Source: Sphingobacterium tabacisoli
GTDB taxonomy: Bacteria > Bacteroidota > Bacteroidia > Sphingobacteriales > Sphingobacteriaceae
Reading direction: 5' to 3'
DNA: 64,000 bases
NCBI RefSeq assembly: GCF_017908035.1
Contig: NZ_JAEQMU010000002.1
Span: 62,001 to 126,000 of the forward strand
Shown: one piece after another, positions 1-8,751 of the stretch
Numbering within the stretch: position 1 is the first letter of the stretch
Layout: every line of letters starts with the position of its first letter
Program-made: the position numbers and the translations under genes
The notes under the pieces: generated by a model
Databases searched by the model: none
What the model was told of the DNA's origin: nothing
The model's input: only the letters and a program-made list of their open reading frames with translations

Positions 1-2
1 CC

Positions 3-845
3 GCCGATCACATTGGTACAATCCATCACGAGATCAATTTTACAATTCAAGAGGGATTGGATGCCATACGGGATGTAATTTATCACCTAGAGACCTACGA
101 CGTCACTACGGTAAGAGCGTCGACTCCGATGTATCTTTTAGCGCGGGCTATCAAGTCTTTGGGGATTAAGATGGTGTTGTCAGGCGAAGGATCAGACGAG
201 TTGTTTGGAGGCTACCTCTATTTTCATAAGGCGCCCAATGCGCAGGAGTTTCACGAGGAAACAGTGCGTAAGTTGAAAAAACTCTATCTATACGACTGCC
301 TACGGGCCAATAAATCCCTTGCCGCCTGGGGCGTAGAGGGAAGAGTGCCCTTTTTGGATAAGGAATTTATGGACGTCGCTATGCGTCTCCACCCTGCGGA
401 TAAAATGATCAGCGAACAAAGAATGGAAAAGTGGGTGTTGCGCAGGGCATTTGAGGATTATCTTCCTGAGGCTATAGCTTGGCGGCAGAAGGAGCAGTTT
501 TCTGACGGTGTTGGTTACAGCTGGATTGATACCCTAAAAGTCCAGGCAGAAGCATTAGTTGCCGACTCGGATTTTGAGATGGTTAGTTTGCGCTATCCTA
601 TCAATACACCCAAGAACAAAGAAGAATACTATTACCGTACGATATTTGAATCACATTTTCCGTCGACTACAGCGGCCAGCACGGTGCCTTCCGTCAAGTC
701 GGTAGCCTGCAGTACGCCGGAAGCGTTGTTGTGGGATGCCTCGTTTCAGGGGGTGAATGACCCTTCCGGTCGGGCGGTAGCTCATGTGCATAAAGAAAGT
801 TATGTCAATGCGGATTCTCAAAGTGGTTTAAAACGAGTAGGTTAG
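3..845 (+). CDS. asnB: Asparagine synthase B, C-terminal part (5' end outside window)
   Basis: Glutamine-hydrolysing asparagine synthetase, which makes Asn from Asp, Gln and ATP in the cytosol. Only the C-terminal ~280 residues of a protein usually ~555 aa long are in the window. The reading frame is open from base 3, so the TTG at 57 is internal, not a start. The visible part is the synthetase domain: [12 protein letters not shown] near the middle, then [17 protein letters not shown] and [15 protein letters not shown], all typical of bacterial AsnB. The glutaminase domain and the SGGLDSS pyrophosphate loop lie upstream. A tRNA-Asn gene with its own promoter follows 116 bp after the stop. Identification is firm; only the start is unseen. 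Confidence 0.96.
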   Translation, partial: ADHIGTIHHEINFTIQEGLDAIRDVIYHLETYDVTTVRASTPMYLLARAIKSLGIKMVLSGEGSDELFGGYLYFHKAPNAQEFHEETVRKLKKLYLYDCLRANKSLAAWGVEGRVPFLDKEFMDVAMRLHPADKMISEQRMEKWVLRRAFEDYLPEAIAWRQKEQFSDGVGYSWIDTLKVQAEALVADSDFEMVSLRYPINTPKNKEEYYYRTIFESHFPSTTAASTVPSVKSVACSTPEALLWDASFQGVNDPSGRAVAHVHKESYVNADSQSGLKRVG

Positions 846-896
846 TCTGTGATAAGCTAGCCTATGATTAAATAAACGCATAAAATGTAAAAATAT

Positions 897-928
897 TTTG
901 GAAAACTCTAGTCTAAGCTGTATCTTTG
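897..928 (+). promoter_or_regulatory. Bacteroidota-type promoter for tRNA-Asn
   Basis: TTTG at 897-900, a 20-nt spacer, then TATCTTTG at 921-928. This matches the Bacteroidota consensus TTTG-N19-21-TAnnTTTG. It lies 33 nt before the mature tRNA 5' end, so it should drive the tRNA independently of asnB. Confidence 0.75.
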
Positions 929-961
929 TGTCACTTTAGAAGGAAGTACTTCTAATATGAT

Positions 962-1035
962 TCCTGAATAGCTCAGTTGGTTAGAGCATCTGACTGTTAA
1001 TCAGAGGGTCGCTGGTTCGAGCCCAGCTTCAGGAG
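962..1035 (+). tRNA. tRNA-Asn (GTT)
   Basis: The 74-nt cloverleaf can be drawn by eye. The acceptor stem TCCTGAA pairs with TTCAGGA and is followed by discriminator G1035. The D-arm holds AGCTCAGTTGGTTAGAGC. The anticodon stem TCTGA/TCAGA encloses the loop CTGTTAA with anticodon GTT at 996-998. The T-arm holds GGTTCGAGCC. CCA is not encoded (GCGAAA follows). It sits directly downstream of the asparagine synthetase gene. Confidence 0.97.
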
Positions 1036-1045
1036 CGAAAAAGTG

Positions 1046-1076
1046 AAACCGACTATTATTAGTCGGTTTTTTTTTT
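1046..1076 (+). terminator. Rho-independent terminator after tRNA-Asn
   Basis: AAACCGACT (1046-1054) pairs with AGTCGGTTT (1061-1069) around a 6-nt loop, and a run of ten T residues ends the structure. It starts 11 nt after the tRNA. Confidence 0.9.
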
Positions 1077-1174
1077 CTTAAAGTATTTAATCTTAATGGA
1101 CATCAAGAACTTTCATGTCTGTTGGTGATCCAAAGGAATCATGAAAGTTTTGTTTTACGTATAATGTACAGATC

Positions 1175-2092
1175 ATGAGTTTGGTTATTGTCGGTACGGT
1201 GGCCTTTGACGCTATCAAAACACCTTTTGGAGATACAGATAAGATTGTTGGAGGTGCAGCAACCTTTGCTGGATTGGCCGCTTCTTTTTTGTACGATAAT
1301 GTGAAGCTGATCAGTGTTGTTGGTGATGATTTCGGAGACAATATGGATCTTTTTAAAGGCGAGAATATTGATACTTCAGGGATAGAGGTCGTTGCTGGTG
1401 GAAAAACCTTTTTTTGGTCCGGCAGATATCATAATGATATGAACAGTCGGGATACCTTGGCGACAGACTTGAATGTGTTGGCCGATTTTGATCCTAAGAT
1501 ACCAGCGTCTTACCAAGATTGCAGTTATCTGTTGTTGGGGAATCTGACTCCTCAGGTGCAGATGGATACCTTGGCCCGTCTTCAGAATAAACCTAAGTTG
1601 GTTGTTTTAGATACGATGAACTATTGGATGAACGTTGCTTTGGATGATCTTAAGCTCGTTTTGAAAAAAGTTGATGTATTGACGATTAATGATGCTGAGG
1701 CGAGACAACTTTCTGGCGAATACTCCTTGGTCAAAGCTGCTCAAAAGATAATAGAGTTAGGTCCGAAATATTTAATTATTAAGAAAGGTGAACACGGTGC
1801 TCTGTTATTTGGTGAGGGACAGATCTTTTCTGCACCGGCATTGCCACTTGCGGAAGTCTTTGATCCAACCGGTGCGGGCGATGCATTTGCGGGCGGTTTT
1901 ATTGGTTATCTGGCGCGTGTGAATACGGTCAATTTTTCTAATATGAAGAATGCTGTTATTTATGGTTCTACTATGGCTTCCTTTTGTGTAGAACGGTTTG
2001 GTACCGAGCGCTTGCAGAACTTGACACAGGACGAGATCCGTAACCGGATACAGGATTTTATTTCCCTTTCAAAATTCGAGATAAGCGAATAG
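1175..2092 (+). CDS. PfkB-family sugar/nucleoside kinase
   Basis: Soluble ATP-dependent kinase of the ribokinase/PfkB fold, 305 aa, normal for the family. The N-terminal GG motif of the substrate site is in VGGAATFAGLA (residues ~25-35). The C-terminal signature DPTGAGDAFAGGF lies at ~229-241 and carries the catalytic Asp and the anion hole. The substrate cannot be read from sequence: adenosine, fructose or another sugar are all possible. The ATG at 1175 has only a weak ribosome site, as is common in Bacteroidota. The stop codon lies inside a terminator hairpin. Confidence 0.88.
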   Translation: MSLVIVGTVAFDAIKTPFGDTDKIVGGAATFAGLAASFLYDNVKLISVVGDDFGDNMDLFKGENIDTSGIEVVAGGKTFFWSGRYHNDMNSRDTLATDLNVLADFDPKIPASYQDCSYLLLGNLTPQVQMDTLARLQNKPKLVVLDTMNYWMNVALDDLKLVLKKVDVLTINDAEARQLSGEYSLVKAAQKIIELGPKYLIIKKGEHGALLFGEGQIFSAPALPLAEVFDPTGAGDAFAGGFIGYLARVNTVNFSNMKNAVIYGSTMASFCVERFGTERLQNLTQDEIRNRIQDFISLSKFEISE

Positions 2093-2114
2093 CAATTCGC
2101 TTATCTCCTTTTAT
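2078..2114 (+). terminator. Terminator overlapping the PfkB kinase stop codon
   Basis: GAGATAAGCGAA (2078-2089) pairs perfectly with TTCGCTTATCTC (2096-2107), with a 6-nt loop and a following CTTTTAT. It lies between convergent genes, so it may act on the opposite strand too. Confidence 0.75.
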
Positions 2115-2121
2115 ATATTGC

Positions 2122-2370
2122 TTAACCTAAGCGGCCCACCACCGGGAATTTTTGAAATACACTTTCTGTATGAGGTGCGTCAGCCAATTCTGCAGTTAGA
2201 TCTTGCCCTGCCCAGTGCTCATAGTGCATACCCCTCTTCCATAGTCTACTAGTAGATACGTCATATATCAGGCCCTGATAAGCGACCCATATGGCAGGCT
2301 TGTCCTGACCGTTTCTCAGAGCCAGTTGTCCTTTTGTATAGTAGGGGAGTTCTTCACCATCTATTATCAT
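2122..2370 (-). CDS. Cytochrome b5-like heme-binding domain protein
   Basis: An 82-aa single-domain protein resembling the short bacterial cytochrome b5/steroid-binding family. YTKGQLALRNGQDKPAIWVA starts the domain and is followed by YDVS and LWKRG. His residues in MHYEHWAGQDLT and APHTE sit where the axial heme ligands are expected. There is no signal peptide or TM segment, so it should be cytosolic. It lies 18 bp downstream of an ECF sigma gene on the same strand and may be co-transcribed with it. Heme binding is inferred. Confidence 0.78.
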   Translation of the reverse strand: MIIDGEELPYYTKGQLALRNGQDKPAIWVAYQGLIYDVSTSRLWKRGMHYEHWAGQDLTAELADAPHTESVFQKFPVVGRLG

Positions 2371-2388
2371 GGTGCAAAACTACAGAAC

Positions 2389-2898
2389 TCAATTGATTTT
2401 ATAGGCAGATAGCGATTTTTTCATCATTTTACGTGCTACGTGTATCCTCGTTTTTACCGTACCTATTGGAATGTCCAGGTGTTCGGCTATTTCATGGTAC
2501 TTGTACCCCTCAAAATACATTGTAAATGGGGTGTAGTAGTCTTCCGACAGCATGGTGAGAGCTGTGTTGATGTCCTCCATGATAAACTTGTTTTCGCCAT
2601 TATTCATCGTGGCCGAAACAAGTAGATTTGATGGAGAGATTTCCTCTTCTTGTGTAATGAAAGTGTTGGTTTTGGTAATCCTGCGGTAATTGTTAATAAA
2701 GGTGTTTTTCATGATGGTGTAGAGCCAACCTTTGAGATTGGTTCCATCCCTGAAGTTCTTGAAATAGGTAATCGCTTTTACTAAAGTGTCTTGTACTAAG
2801 TCATTTGCGTCATCCTGATCCTTGGTGAAATTTCGGGCATAAGACTTTAACGAAATCGAATGCTGAGTCACAAGGTTGTTAAATTCCATTCTGTTCAT
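2389..2898 (-). CDS. ECF-type RNA polymerase sigma-70 factor
   Basis: A 169-aa ECF sigma factor. Region 2 covers about residues 10-80, with QDDANDLVQDTLVKAITYF and the -10-binding part GWLYTIMKNTFINNYRR. Region 4 covers about 110-165, with YHEIAEHLDIPIGTVKTRIH as its helix-turn-helix. A second ATG three codons in (MEFNN) is an equally good start. No anti-sigma gene adjoins it, unlike the second sigma gene at 46.2 kb. This type of free-standing small sigma factor is widespread in Bacteroidota and is often stress-linked; the target genes are not visible. The 275-bp region upstream, to murB, is AT-rich and holds no gene. Confidence 0.92.
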   Translation of the reverse strand: MNRMEFNNLVTQHSISLKSYARNFTKDQDDANDLVQDTLVKAITYFKNFRDGTNLKGWLYTIMKNTFINNYRRITKTNTFITQEEEISPSNLLVSATMNNGENKFIMEDINTALTMLSEDYYTPFTMYFEGYKYHEIAEHLDIPIGTVKTRIHVARKMMKKSLSAYKIN

Positions 2899-3173
2899 AG
2901 CGGTAGTGTTTATTCGTTATTACAATAATTCGTTTTTATTCCAAAACGATGGCTTCCCTCCCGAGGTACAGAAAATATACCGGCTCTCTCAGTTTATTAA
3001 ATGAACTGCAGTTCGGTAAATGAATAGCAAAGACTGTGCTAGTTTTTATTGAGAAATATTAAATTTTTGTTATTATAGGGTAAATTTTAGTCAAAAACTA
3101 CGCTCACGATTATTCTAACGCATATTTTGCGTTTTTGTTTTTGAGAAGTTATTAAGAAATGTGGAAAACTTTT

Positions 3174-4184
3174 TTAGAAAATGTTCACTTCCCGTTCTAA
3201 TTTAATACCAAACTCCTGAAATACAGATTCAATGATCCGTGTGGATACATCAAAAATTGCTTGTCCTGTGGCCTCTCCTTTGTTGGTTAGGACCAGAGCT
3301 TGGTTCTTCCAGACGGCGACTTCTCCGATTTCTTTGCCCTTCCATCCCGCCTGTTCGATGAGCCAGCCGGCTGCTACCTTGGATTCGTTGTTTCCTACTG
3401 GGTAAAAAACTAGCGTTGGATGCCGCAGGAGCAAATCATTTAGTTGTTGGTTCGGAATAATGGGGTTCTTAAAAAAACTACCTGCATTTCCTATGGTGCT
3501 GGGGTCAGGGAGTTTTTCAACACGTATATGAGATACGACCTCTGCGACATCTTTGATTGTTGGTGCAGTGATACCTCTTTGTTTAAGCTCAGACTCTATT
3601 GCTCCGTAGCTGGTATTGAGTTTGGCATGTAGGTGTAATCTATAGGTTACGGACAAGATGATAAAACGACCTTTATATTTACTCTTGAATATACTGTCCC
3701 TATAGGTGAAAGCACACTCTTTATTGGTGAATGTCTTAAACTCGCCTGTGCGTGTGTCGAATGCACGGCAGCTATAGAATACATGCATCAGTTCTGTGCC
3801 GTAAGCACCAATATTCTGCACAGGTGAAGCACCTACAGTGCCTGGGATTAGTGCCATGTTCTCTAGCCCCGGAAAGTTATGTTCTATGCAATACCAGACC
3901 AAATCATTCCATACTTCGCCACCTGCGGCTGTAACAAATATGTGCGAACCTTCGATAAAGTGCTGTATACCTGTATTGGCTACTTTGATGACGGTGCCGT
4001 CAAAGTCCTTTGTGAACAGCATATTGCTGCCGCCACCGAGAATAAGGAATTTTTGTTGGAAATAGCCTTTCCTGTAGAGGTTTGTAAGTATTTTTTCTTC
4101 TCGTATCTCGATGAAATTTTTGGCTATAGATGGTACACCAAAGGTGTTTAGATTCTTTAAAGAGATGTTGCTTAATACGTCCAC
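3174..4184 (-). CDS. murB: UDP-N-acetylenolpyruvoylglucosamine reductase
   Basis: Cytosolic FAD enzyme that reduces UDP-GlcNAc-enolpyruvate to UDP-MurNAc with NADPH in peptidoglycan synthesis. At 336 aa it fits the type I (E. coli-like) form. The FAD-binding loop is LGGGSNMLF (residues ~50-58), followed by IPGTVGASPVQNIGAYG (~114-130) and the YRDSIFK tyrosine-loop region. The catalytic serine is in GNAGSFFKNP (~232-241), and a C-terminal Glu lies in LEREVNIF. It is transcribed alone, divergently from a TetR regulator. Confidence 0.96.
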   Translation of the reverse strand: MDVLSNISLKNLNTFGVPSIAKNFIEIREEKILTNLYRKGYFQQKFLILGGGSNMLFTKDFDGTVIKVANTGIQHFIEGSHIFVTAAGGEVWNDLVWYCIEHNFPGLENMALIPGTVGASPVQNIGAYGTELMHVFYSCRAFDTRTGEFKTFTNKECAFTYRDSIFKSKYKGRFIILSVTYRLHLHAKLNTSYGAIESELKQRGITAPTIKDVAEVVSHIRVEKLPDPSTIGNAGSFFKNPIIPNQQLNDLLLRHPTLVFYPVGNNESKVAAGWLIEQAGWKGKEIGEVAVWKNQALVLTNKGEATGQAIFDVSTRIIESVFQEFGIKLEREVNIF

Positions 4185-4303
4185 AGAGTATTGATTTGAC
4201 TTTTACTTTTAGAAATTCAAATTAAAGTACTACCTTTAATCGTTTTGTTGCGTAAAGATAGCAATAAAGCGTACGATTTGAACAAACTTATTTTATTTCG
4301 AAT

Positions 4304-4912
4304 ATGCCGAAAAATGCAGATGAAAAGCGACTGAAGATTTTAGAAACGGCCAAGCGGAGATTTGCACACTATGGAATGGCCAAGACGACAATGGCTGAGA
4401 TCGCTAAAGATCTTTCCTTTTCAAAAGCCCTTTTATATTACTATTTCCCCGATAAAAATAGTTTGTATGCCGCTGTCCTTGAGCATGTGATGGAAGAGCT
4501 GGAAGAAGATATTACCAACTCCCTAAAATCTATCGTTTCTGTTTCCGAGTCCATTGTTATCGTATTGGAAAAACGTATGGAATTCGTGAAGAAGTATTAC
4601 TACATTCTCGAATATACGGTTCTCATGCGCAAAGATTTATCTTCGGAGCTCGACCAGCTTTTGATTGATTCCTTCGAGAGCCAAAAAGAGATAATCCGTA
4701 GTGTTTTTCGTCAGGGAGTGGAGCGGGGCGAACTGATGGATGTCGATCTAGAGGAAATCTCCAAGATTTTCCTGTTTTCGTCTATGGGTATGCGTCTAGT
4801 CGTAGTCAAAGATCTAAAGAGTAGCTTTATTCCCGATAAGGAAGAATTTGATGCTATCCTCGCCATGCAAAAGAAAATGGCAACGATTTTCATCCGTGGA
4901 CTTAAGGCTTAG
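4304..4912 (+). CDS. TetR/AcrR-family transcriptional regulator
   Basis: A 202-aa one-component repressor type. The N-terminal helix-turn-helix (residues ~8-55) reads ILETAKRRFAHYGMAKTTMA ... LSFSKALLYYYFPDKNSLY, the classic TetR pattern. The C-terminal part is helical and variable and should bind the ligand. The ligand is unknown, and no efflux pump or enzyme operon adjoins in the same direction. Its 3' end overlaps the end of the convergent YpdA-like gene by 11 bp. Confidence 0.92.
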   Translation: MPKNADEKRLKILETAKRRFAHYGMAKTTMAEIAKDLSFSKALLYYYFPDKNSLYAAVLEHVMEELEEDITNSLKSIVSVSESIVIVLEKRMEFVKKYYYILEYTVLMRKDLSSELDQLLIDSFESQKEIIRSVFRQGVERGELMDVDLEEISKIFLFSSMGMRLVVVKDLKSSFIPDKEEFDAILAMQKKMATIFIRGLKA

Positions 4913-5876
4913 TCTTAGCCCGGATCGAGGCGACAATCAGATCAGCGTGTATTCTTGAGTTTTCGATAAACCATAGGTGGGTATTCAATCCACCACATAC
5001 TACCCCCGCAAGGTACAGACCTTTGATATTGGTTTCCATTGTGGCCGGGTTGTGGTTGGGTATCATTGGTGCTACTTCCGGAATATCGATATTGAAGCGA
5101 CGCAATAGCTCAAAATTAGGACGGTACCCCGTGAGGGCGATTACAAAGTCGTTCGCAATGGTTTCTGTTCCTTTTGGCCCGCTGATATGCACCTGCTGTT
5201 CCTCTATTTTTGTGAGGTTACTGTTGTAGCGTACATCGATCTCTCCTGCGGTAATTCTATTTTCAATGTCCGGTTTTACCCAATATTTTACCCTAGGGCT
5301 GATTTCATTCCCGCGGATTACCAATGTTACTTTAGCCCCTTTTCTATAGGTTTCTAAAGCCGCATCGATAGAAGAGTTGCTGGCACCTACCACTACTACA
5401 CGTTGCCCGGCATAATAGTGCGGGTCGTTATAGTAATGACTTACTTTAGCTAGATTTTCTCCCGGGATATTCAGGTACATCGGGATATCATAAAAGCCTG
5501 TGGCCACAATAATGCTTTTGGCCTTATAATTTCCTTTTGAAGATTGTACCTGAAAAATGTCACCTACCTTAGTGCAACTTATCACCTCTTCAAACAGCCT
5601 GATGTTTAAGTCAAAGTGGGTATAGGCCCTCCGGTAATATTCCAGTGCTTCGGCGCGTTTGGGCTTCGGATTGGTAGATACAAAAGGCACATTGCCGATT
5701 TCAAGCTTTTCGGCCGTAGAGAAAAACGTCATATTTACCGGATAGCGGTACAGCGAGTTGACCAGGCATCCTTTATCCAGAATGAGGTAATCCAGGTTTT
5801 CATTTTTTGCTGCGATTCCGCAGGCCAGTCCTATAGGTCCAGCCCCTATAATCAGGACATCATACAGTTTCTCCAT
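4902..5876 (-). CDS. ypdA: YpdA-like FAD/NAD(P)-binding reductase (putative bacillithiol-disulfide reductase)
   Basis: A 324-aa flavoprotein of the thioredoxin-reductase-like superfamily. It has an N-terminal FAD Rossmann motif IIGAGPIGLA (residues 9-18) and a second nucleotide motif VVVVGASNSSIDAA near residue 160. GLYLAGVVCGGLNT lies near the C-terminus. The redox CxxC of true thioredoxin reductase is absent, as in the YpdA family, which reduces bacillithiol disulfide in Firmicutes. Whether this organism makes bacillithiol is not visible here. The start lies inside the end of the upstream FUSC gene (17-bp overlap), pointing to translational coupling. Confidence 0.85.
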   Translation of the reverse strand: MEKLYDVLIIGAGPIGLACGIAAKNENLDYLILDKGCLVNSLYRYPVNMTFFSTAEKLEIGNVPFVSTNPKPKRAEALEYYRRAYTHFDLNIRLFEEVISCTKVGDIFQVQSSKGNYKAKSIIVATGFYDIPMYLNIPGENLAKVSHYYNDPHYYAGQRVVVVGASNSSIDAALETYRKGAKVTLVIRGNEISPRVKYWVKPDIENRITAGEIDVRYNSNLTKIEEQQVHISGPKGTETIANDFVIALTGYRPNFELLRRFNIDIPEVAPMIPNHNPATMETNIKGLYLAGVVCGGLNTHLWFIENSRIHADLIVASIRAKTKP

Positions 5877-8049
5877 TTGCAGGTGGTTTTATACGTTCTA
5901 GGTCTTCACTTTTAGTGATGAGGTCCGCTGTTATTTTCTGTATATCTGTTGCTATTTTTATGAGAAATTGCAATTGCTCTGTGATGAGTCGTGCATCATC
6001 ACTTTCGGTTTCCTCCGTATCTAGCCGTTCTATTCCTTTGAACGGTTGGAATGGAGTGTCTTCTTCCTGACTAACTAACGCAATTGTTTTCTCTAAAGTC
6101 CCTAGCGCTTTATAGAGCTGCCTAAGGTGTGCATTATTGAAATGATGGTCATCTGCATCCTGTAGTTGCGTCATTAGGGTCGCGGTGTACGAAGAAAATA
6201 CGTGATTCAGGATTACAAAACGGTTTACTTCTTTGGTTACATTCTGTCTCCACTTGGGTTCGGTCAGTAGACGCTGAAAAGTAGAGCCCATATTGGCAGA
6301 GGCGATGTATACTTCCTTGCGGGCCAGTTTATATGATGTAATATCATCCATATTACCAGACAATACCCGTACAGCTTGCGCAAGGTAGTGGTAATTCGCT
6401 ATTAATAAGCCCCGGATATTGGTACGGATCTGGAAGCTTTCCCAGTTCGGAAAGATAATGTAACTGGATAAAAAGGCTAGGGAGCCTCCTATGAAAGTAT
6501 CTAGGATCCGCTCTTGCGCCATCTCTAGGGTATTGACCCCAGTAAAACTGAGCATGATCAGTACATAGGGCGTCATAAAGATTACTGCCATGATATAGTT
6601 GACGCGGAATAAACTATAGGCAATTAGGAAGAAGATGATCAAAATAATGAATCGTGCCGTGAGGTCCGGTATCATGACCAGTACAATACCTCCTAGGATA
6701 CCACCGATTACCGTTCCGATCAATCGCTGTACATTTCGTTCCTTTGTCAGTCCAAAACCAGGCTTCAAGATGACGAGTATGGTCAGTAATATCCAGTACA
6801 TCCCAAAGTGAGGGTAGTTGATCAGATTGAGCGTGAGGTATGTTCCGGAAAGCATAATCGACATACGTAGTGCATGTCTGAAGTTACTGGAGTTTAAACT
6901 AAGGTTGTCCCTGAATTTTTCCCAGTTGAGGGCCTCATTTCTTAAAAACTTACGGCTATGCTGTATTTCCTCTTTTTCGACACTGACAGACTTAAATTGA
7001 CCATAGTTGTATATATCCCGGATATGCTTGGTGATCGTCCGGATATTGATCAATATCTTCTTCAGGGGGATCGCACTCTGTTCAGAGGACTTATCAAACT
7101 CGTCTACTGCAACTCGGAGCTTGTCGATTTCCGCTTCCAGATCGTATATAGGTTTTGGGATACGGTTGGCGTTGATCTTGTAGGCGATATTATCCAGTTC
7201 ATGTGTCGCTTTCAGGATCACCCCTTTGATATTGTCCAATATACCTGATGGGCCATAGTTTATCCTTACCTTGTCGTAATCATAATGCGTAGTCATGCTC
7301 TGTTCGAAGAGATCGATGACATCATTGAATATTAAGGAAAGAAAGCGACCTTCTTTGGTCGTATCCTTTATGGATCGTTTACTACGGAACAGGATATCCC
7401 TTACATTCTCCTGATGCGAGTTGACGGCTATCTGGCTTTCTATAAGCTTGATATAATTGTCGTCTACTCCTATGCGTGTGTCATAGAAGTTAGCCTTTAG
7501 TCGGAGGTACTCTGCTACTTGGAGTATAGTCTCTGACAGCTCCTGTTGTGCCAGTCGATAGGGGCGTACCTGCATGATCGAAAAGCTGATGAGCATATAC
7601 CAGGAGGCGCCGATCAAGAAATAGACGAGATAGGTCATTTCCTCTTTCAGGGTATGTACGTCATCTACATTAATAAGCATGATCAGCAGACACATAGTGC
7701 CAATCGTAGCGGCACGGGTATTGAATACCGCTAGCATAGAAAATAGAAAGGCCAGTATAGCTATAATAACCGTCATCAAAGGCAGAATGCCGTTACATAG
7801 TGCTGTAATGAGAATCGTTACACTACCTAATAGGGTACAGTAGGCCATCCCGAATTTTCGGTGTCGGGGAGCCCCTGGTGTATCGGATAGTCCAACGATC
7901 AGTGCACCTAAGGAAATGAGCGTACCTGTTTTGAATTCACCAAAGAAGGCACATATCACCACCGGGATAATCGTACCCATCGTGATCCGTAGTCCTTCAG
8001 CAAAGTATTGACTGTAAAAAAAACTGGTTATCTCTTCCGTCTTTCTCAT
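5860..8049 (-). CDS. FUSC-family (YccS/YhfK-like) inner-membrane protein
   Basis: A 729-aa membrane protein with two hydrophobic blocks of several TM helices each (residues ~20-165 and ~400-540). Each is followed by a helical soluble region. This duplicated layout is that of the fusaric-acid-resistance-like FUSC/YccS family. The second block contains the HFGMYWILLTILVILKPGFG region seen in the FUSC_2 domain. Proposed roles of the family are aromatic-acid or xenobiotic efflux or envelope support; the substrate is unknown. It is the middle gene of a leftward set: HMA-AraC regulator (9-bp gap), FUSC, YpdA-like reductase (overlap). Confidence 0.85.
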   Translation of the reverse strand: MRKTEEITSFFYSQYFAEGLRITMGTIIPVVICAFFGEFKTGTLISLGALIVGLSDTPGAPRHRKFGMAYCTLLGSVTILITALCNGILPLMTVIIAILAFLFSMLAVFNTRAATIGTMCLLIMLINVDDVHTLKEEMTYLVYFLIGASWYMLISFSIMQVRPYRLAQQELSETILQVAEYLRLKANFYDTRIGVDDNYIKLIESQIAVNSHQENVRDILFRSKRSIKDTTKEGRFLSLIFNDVIDLFEQSMTTHYDYDKVRINYGPSGILDNIKGVILKATHELDNIAYKINANRIPKPIYDLEAEIDKLRVAVDEFDKSSEQSAIPLKKILINIRTITKHIRDIYNYGQFKSVSVEKEEIQHSRKFLRNEALNWEKFRDNLSLNSSNFRHALRMSIMLSGTYLTLNLINYPHFGMYWILLTILVILKPGFGLTKERNVQRLIGTVIGGILGGIVLVMIPDLTARFIILIIFFLIAYSLFRVNYIMAVIFMTPYVLIMLSFTGVNTLEMAQERILDTFIGGSLAFLSSYIIFPNWESFQIRTNIRGLLIANYHYLAQAVRVLSGNMDDITSYKLARKEVYIASANMGSTFQRLLTEPKWRQNVTKEVNRFVILNHVFSSYTATLMTQLQDADDHHFNNAHLRQLYKALGTLEKTIALVSQEEDTPFQPFKGIERLDTEETESDDARLITEQLQFLIKIATDIQKITADLITKSEDLERIKPPANGETV

Positions 8050-8058
8050 ATTGGTCTG

Positions 8059-8616
8059 CTAAAGCTGGTCTAGGTATTTTCTGTCCATTTTTTTGTCAGA
8101 GCGGAAAGTCGAGGCAGATACCCCTACAATTTCCTTAAACTGTTTACTGAGGTGTGCCACACTACTATAGTTTAGGCGATAGGCGATTTCTTTCAAGGAC
8201 AGTTCATTGTAAGAGAGCAGCTCCTTAGCCTTTTCAATTTTCAGCTGTATATAATACTTTTCTATGGTAATTCCTTCCTGTTGGGAGAATACCGAGCTTA
8301 TGTTGTGATAGTTGATCCCCAGTTTTTCGCTGAGATAAACCGATAGCTTGATCGATTCCGTATCTAAGGCACTGACCAGTTCAATCAGCAGTGTTTTTAC
8401 TTCTTTTATTAAGTTGTCTTTGGGATCCTCAATGAGCTCAAACCCGATGTTTTCCAGTGCGGCACGAATCCGCTCGGTCTGCTTTTCCGGTATAGCCGAT
8501 TCAAATTGGATCGTACCTAGCTGTACGTTTGAAAAAGGGATCTCCAGTTGGTTAAGAATGTCCTCCACTGCCGATACACAACGCTTACATACCATATTCT
8601 TGACAGCTAATTCCAT
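8059..8616 (-). CDS. AraC-type regulator with N-terminal HMA-like metal-binding domain
   Basis: A 185-aa chimera. Residues 1-65 look like a heavy-metal-associated domain: NMVCKRCVSAVEDIL has the MxCxxC motif (C10, C13), and the alternating beta/alpha pattern continues to about residue 65. Residues ~85-180 form the double HTH of the AraC family: EKAKELLSYNELSLKEIAYR, then YSSVAHLSKQFKEIVGVS. The sensing domain usual in AraC proteins is replaced by the metallochaperone fold, so a soft metal such as Cu is a plausible ligand (inference). No copper ATPase or chaperone is in the window. It heads the FUSC/YpdA gene set. Confidence 0.85.
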   Translation of the reverse strand: MELAVKNMVCKRCVSAVEDILNQLEIPFSNVQLGTIQFESAIPEKQTERIRAALENIGFELIEDPKDNLIKEVKTLLIELVSALDTESIKLSVYLSEKLGINYHNISSVFSQQEGITIEKYYIQLKIEKAKELLSYNELSLKEIAYRLNYSSVAHLSKQFKEIVGVSASTFRSDKKMDRKYLDQL

Positions 8617-8668
8617 TTGTACCTCTTCTATTTTTGTTTAGATTGTTTTTCGAGTATAAACTTAACGA

Positions 8669-8716
8669 AAATTGCCTTTATATGCAATATTGAAAGCTTG
8701 CATATAAAGGCAATTT
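8669..8716 (-). terminator. Long perfect hairpin downstream of yceI-like gene
   Basis: AAATTGCCTTTATATGCAA (8669-8687) is perfectly complementary to TTGCATATAAAGGCAATTT (8698-8716) around a 10-nt loop. It lies 36 bp after the YceI stop and upstream of the HMA-AraC gene. A terminator for the YceI gene is the simplest reading. The 19-bp stem is longer than usual, and a smaller hairpin (8721-8741) adjoins. Confidence 0.65.
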
Positions 8717-8751
8717 GTAGATAATCCGCTAACTGGATTATAGCGAGACGA

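Noticed and set aside
57..845. TTG at 57 as a gene start
   Set aside because: The frame is open to the window edge and the upstream residues ([15 protein letters not shown]) match AsnB, so the gene is simply cut by the window.
1093..1341. 82-codon minus-strand frame over the PfkB kinase start
   Set aside because: It is antisense to a firmly identified kinase and has no domain of its own.
4304..8616. TetR gene as regulator of the FUSC/YpdA genes
   Set aside because: It is convergent with that set and transcribed from the other end, with no shared promoter region. The HMA-AraC gene is the better candidate.
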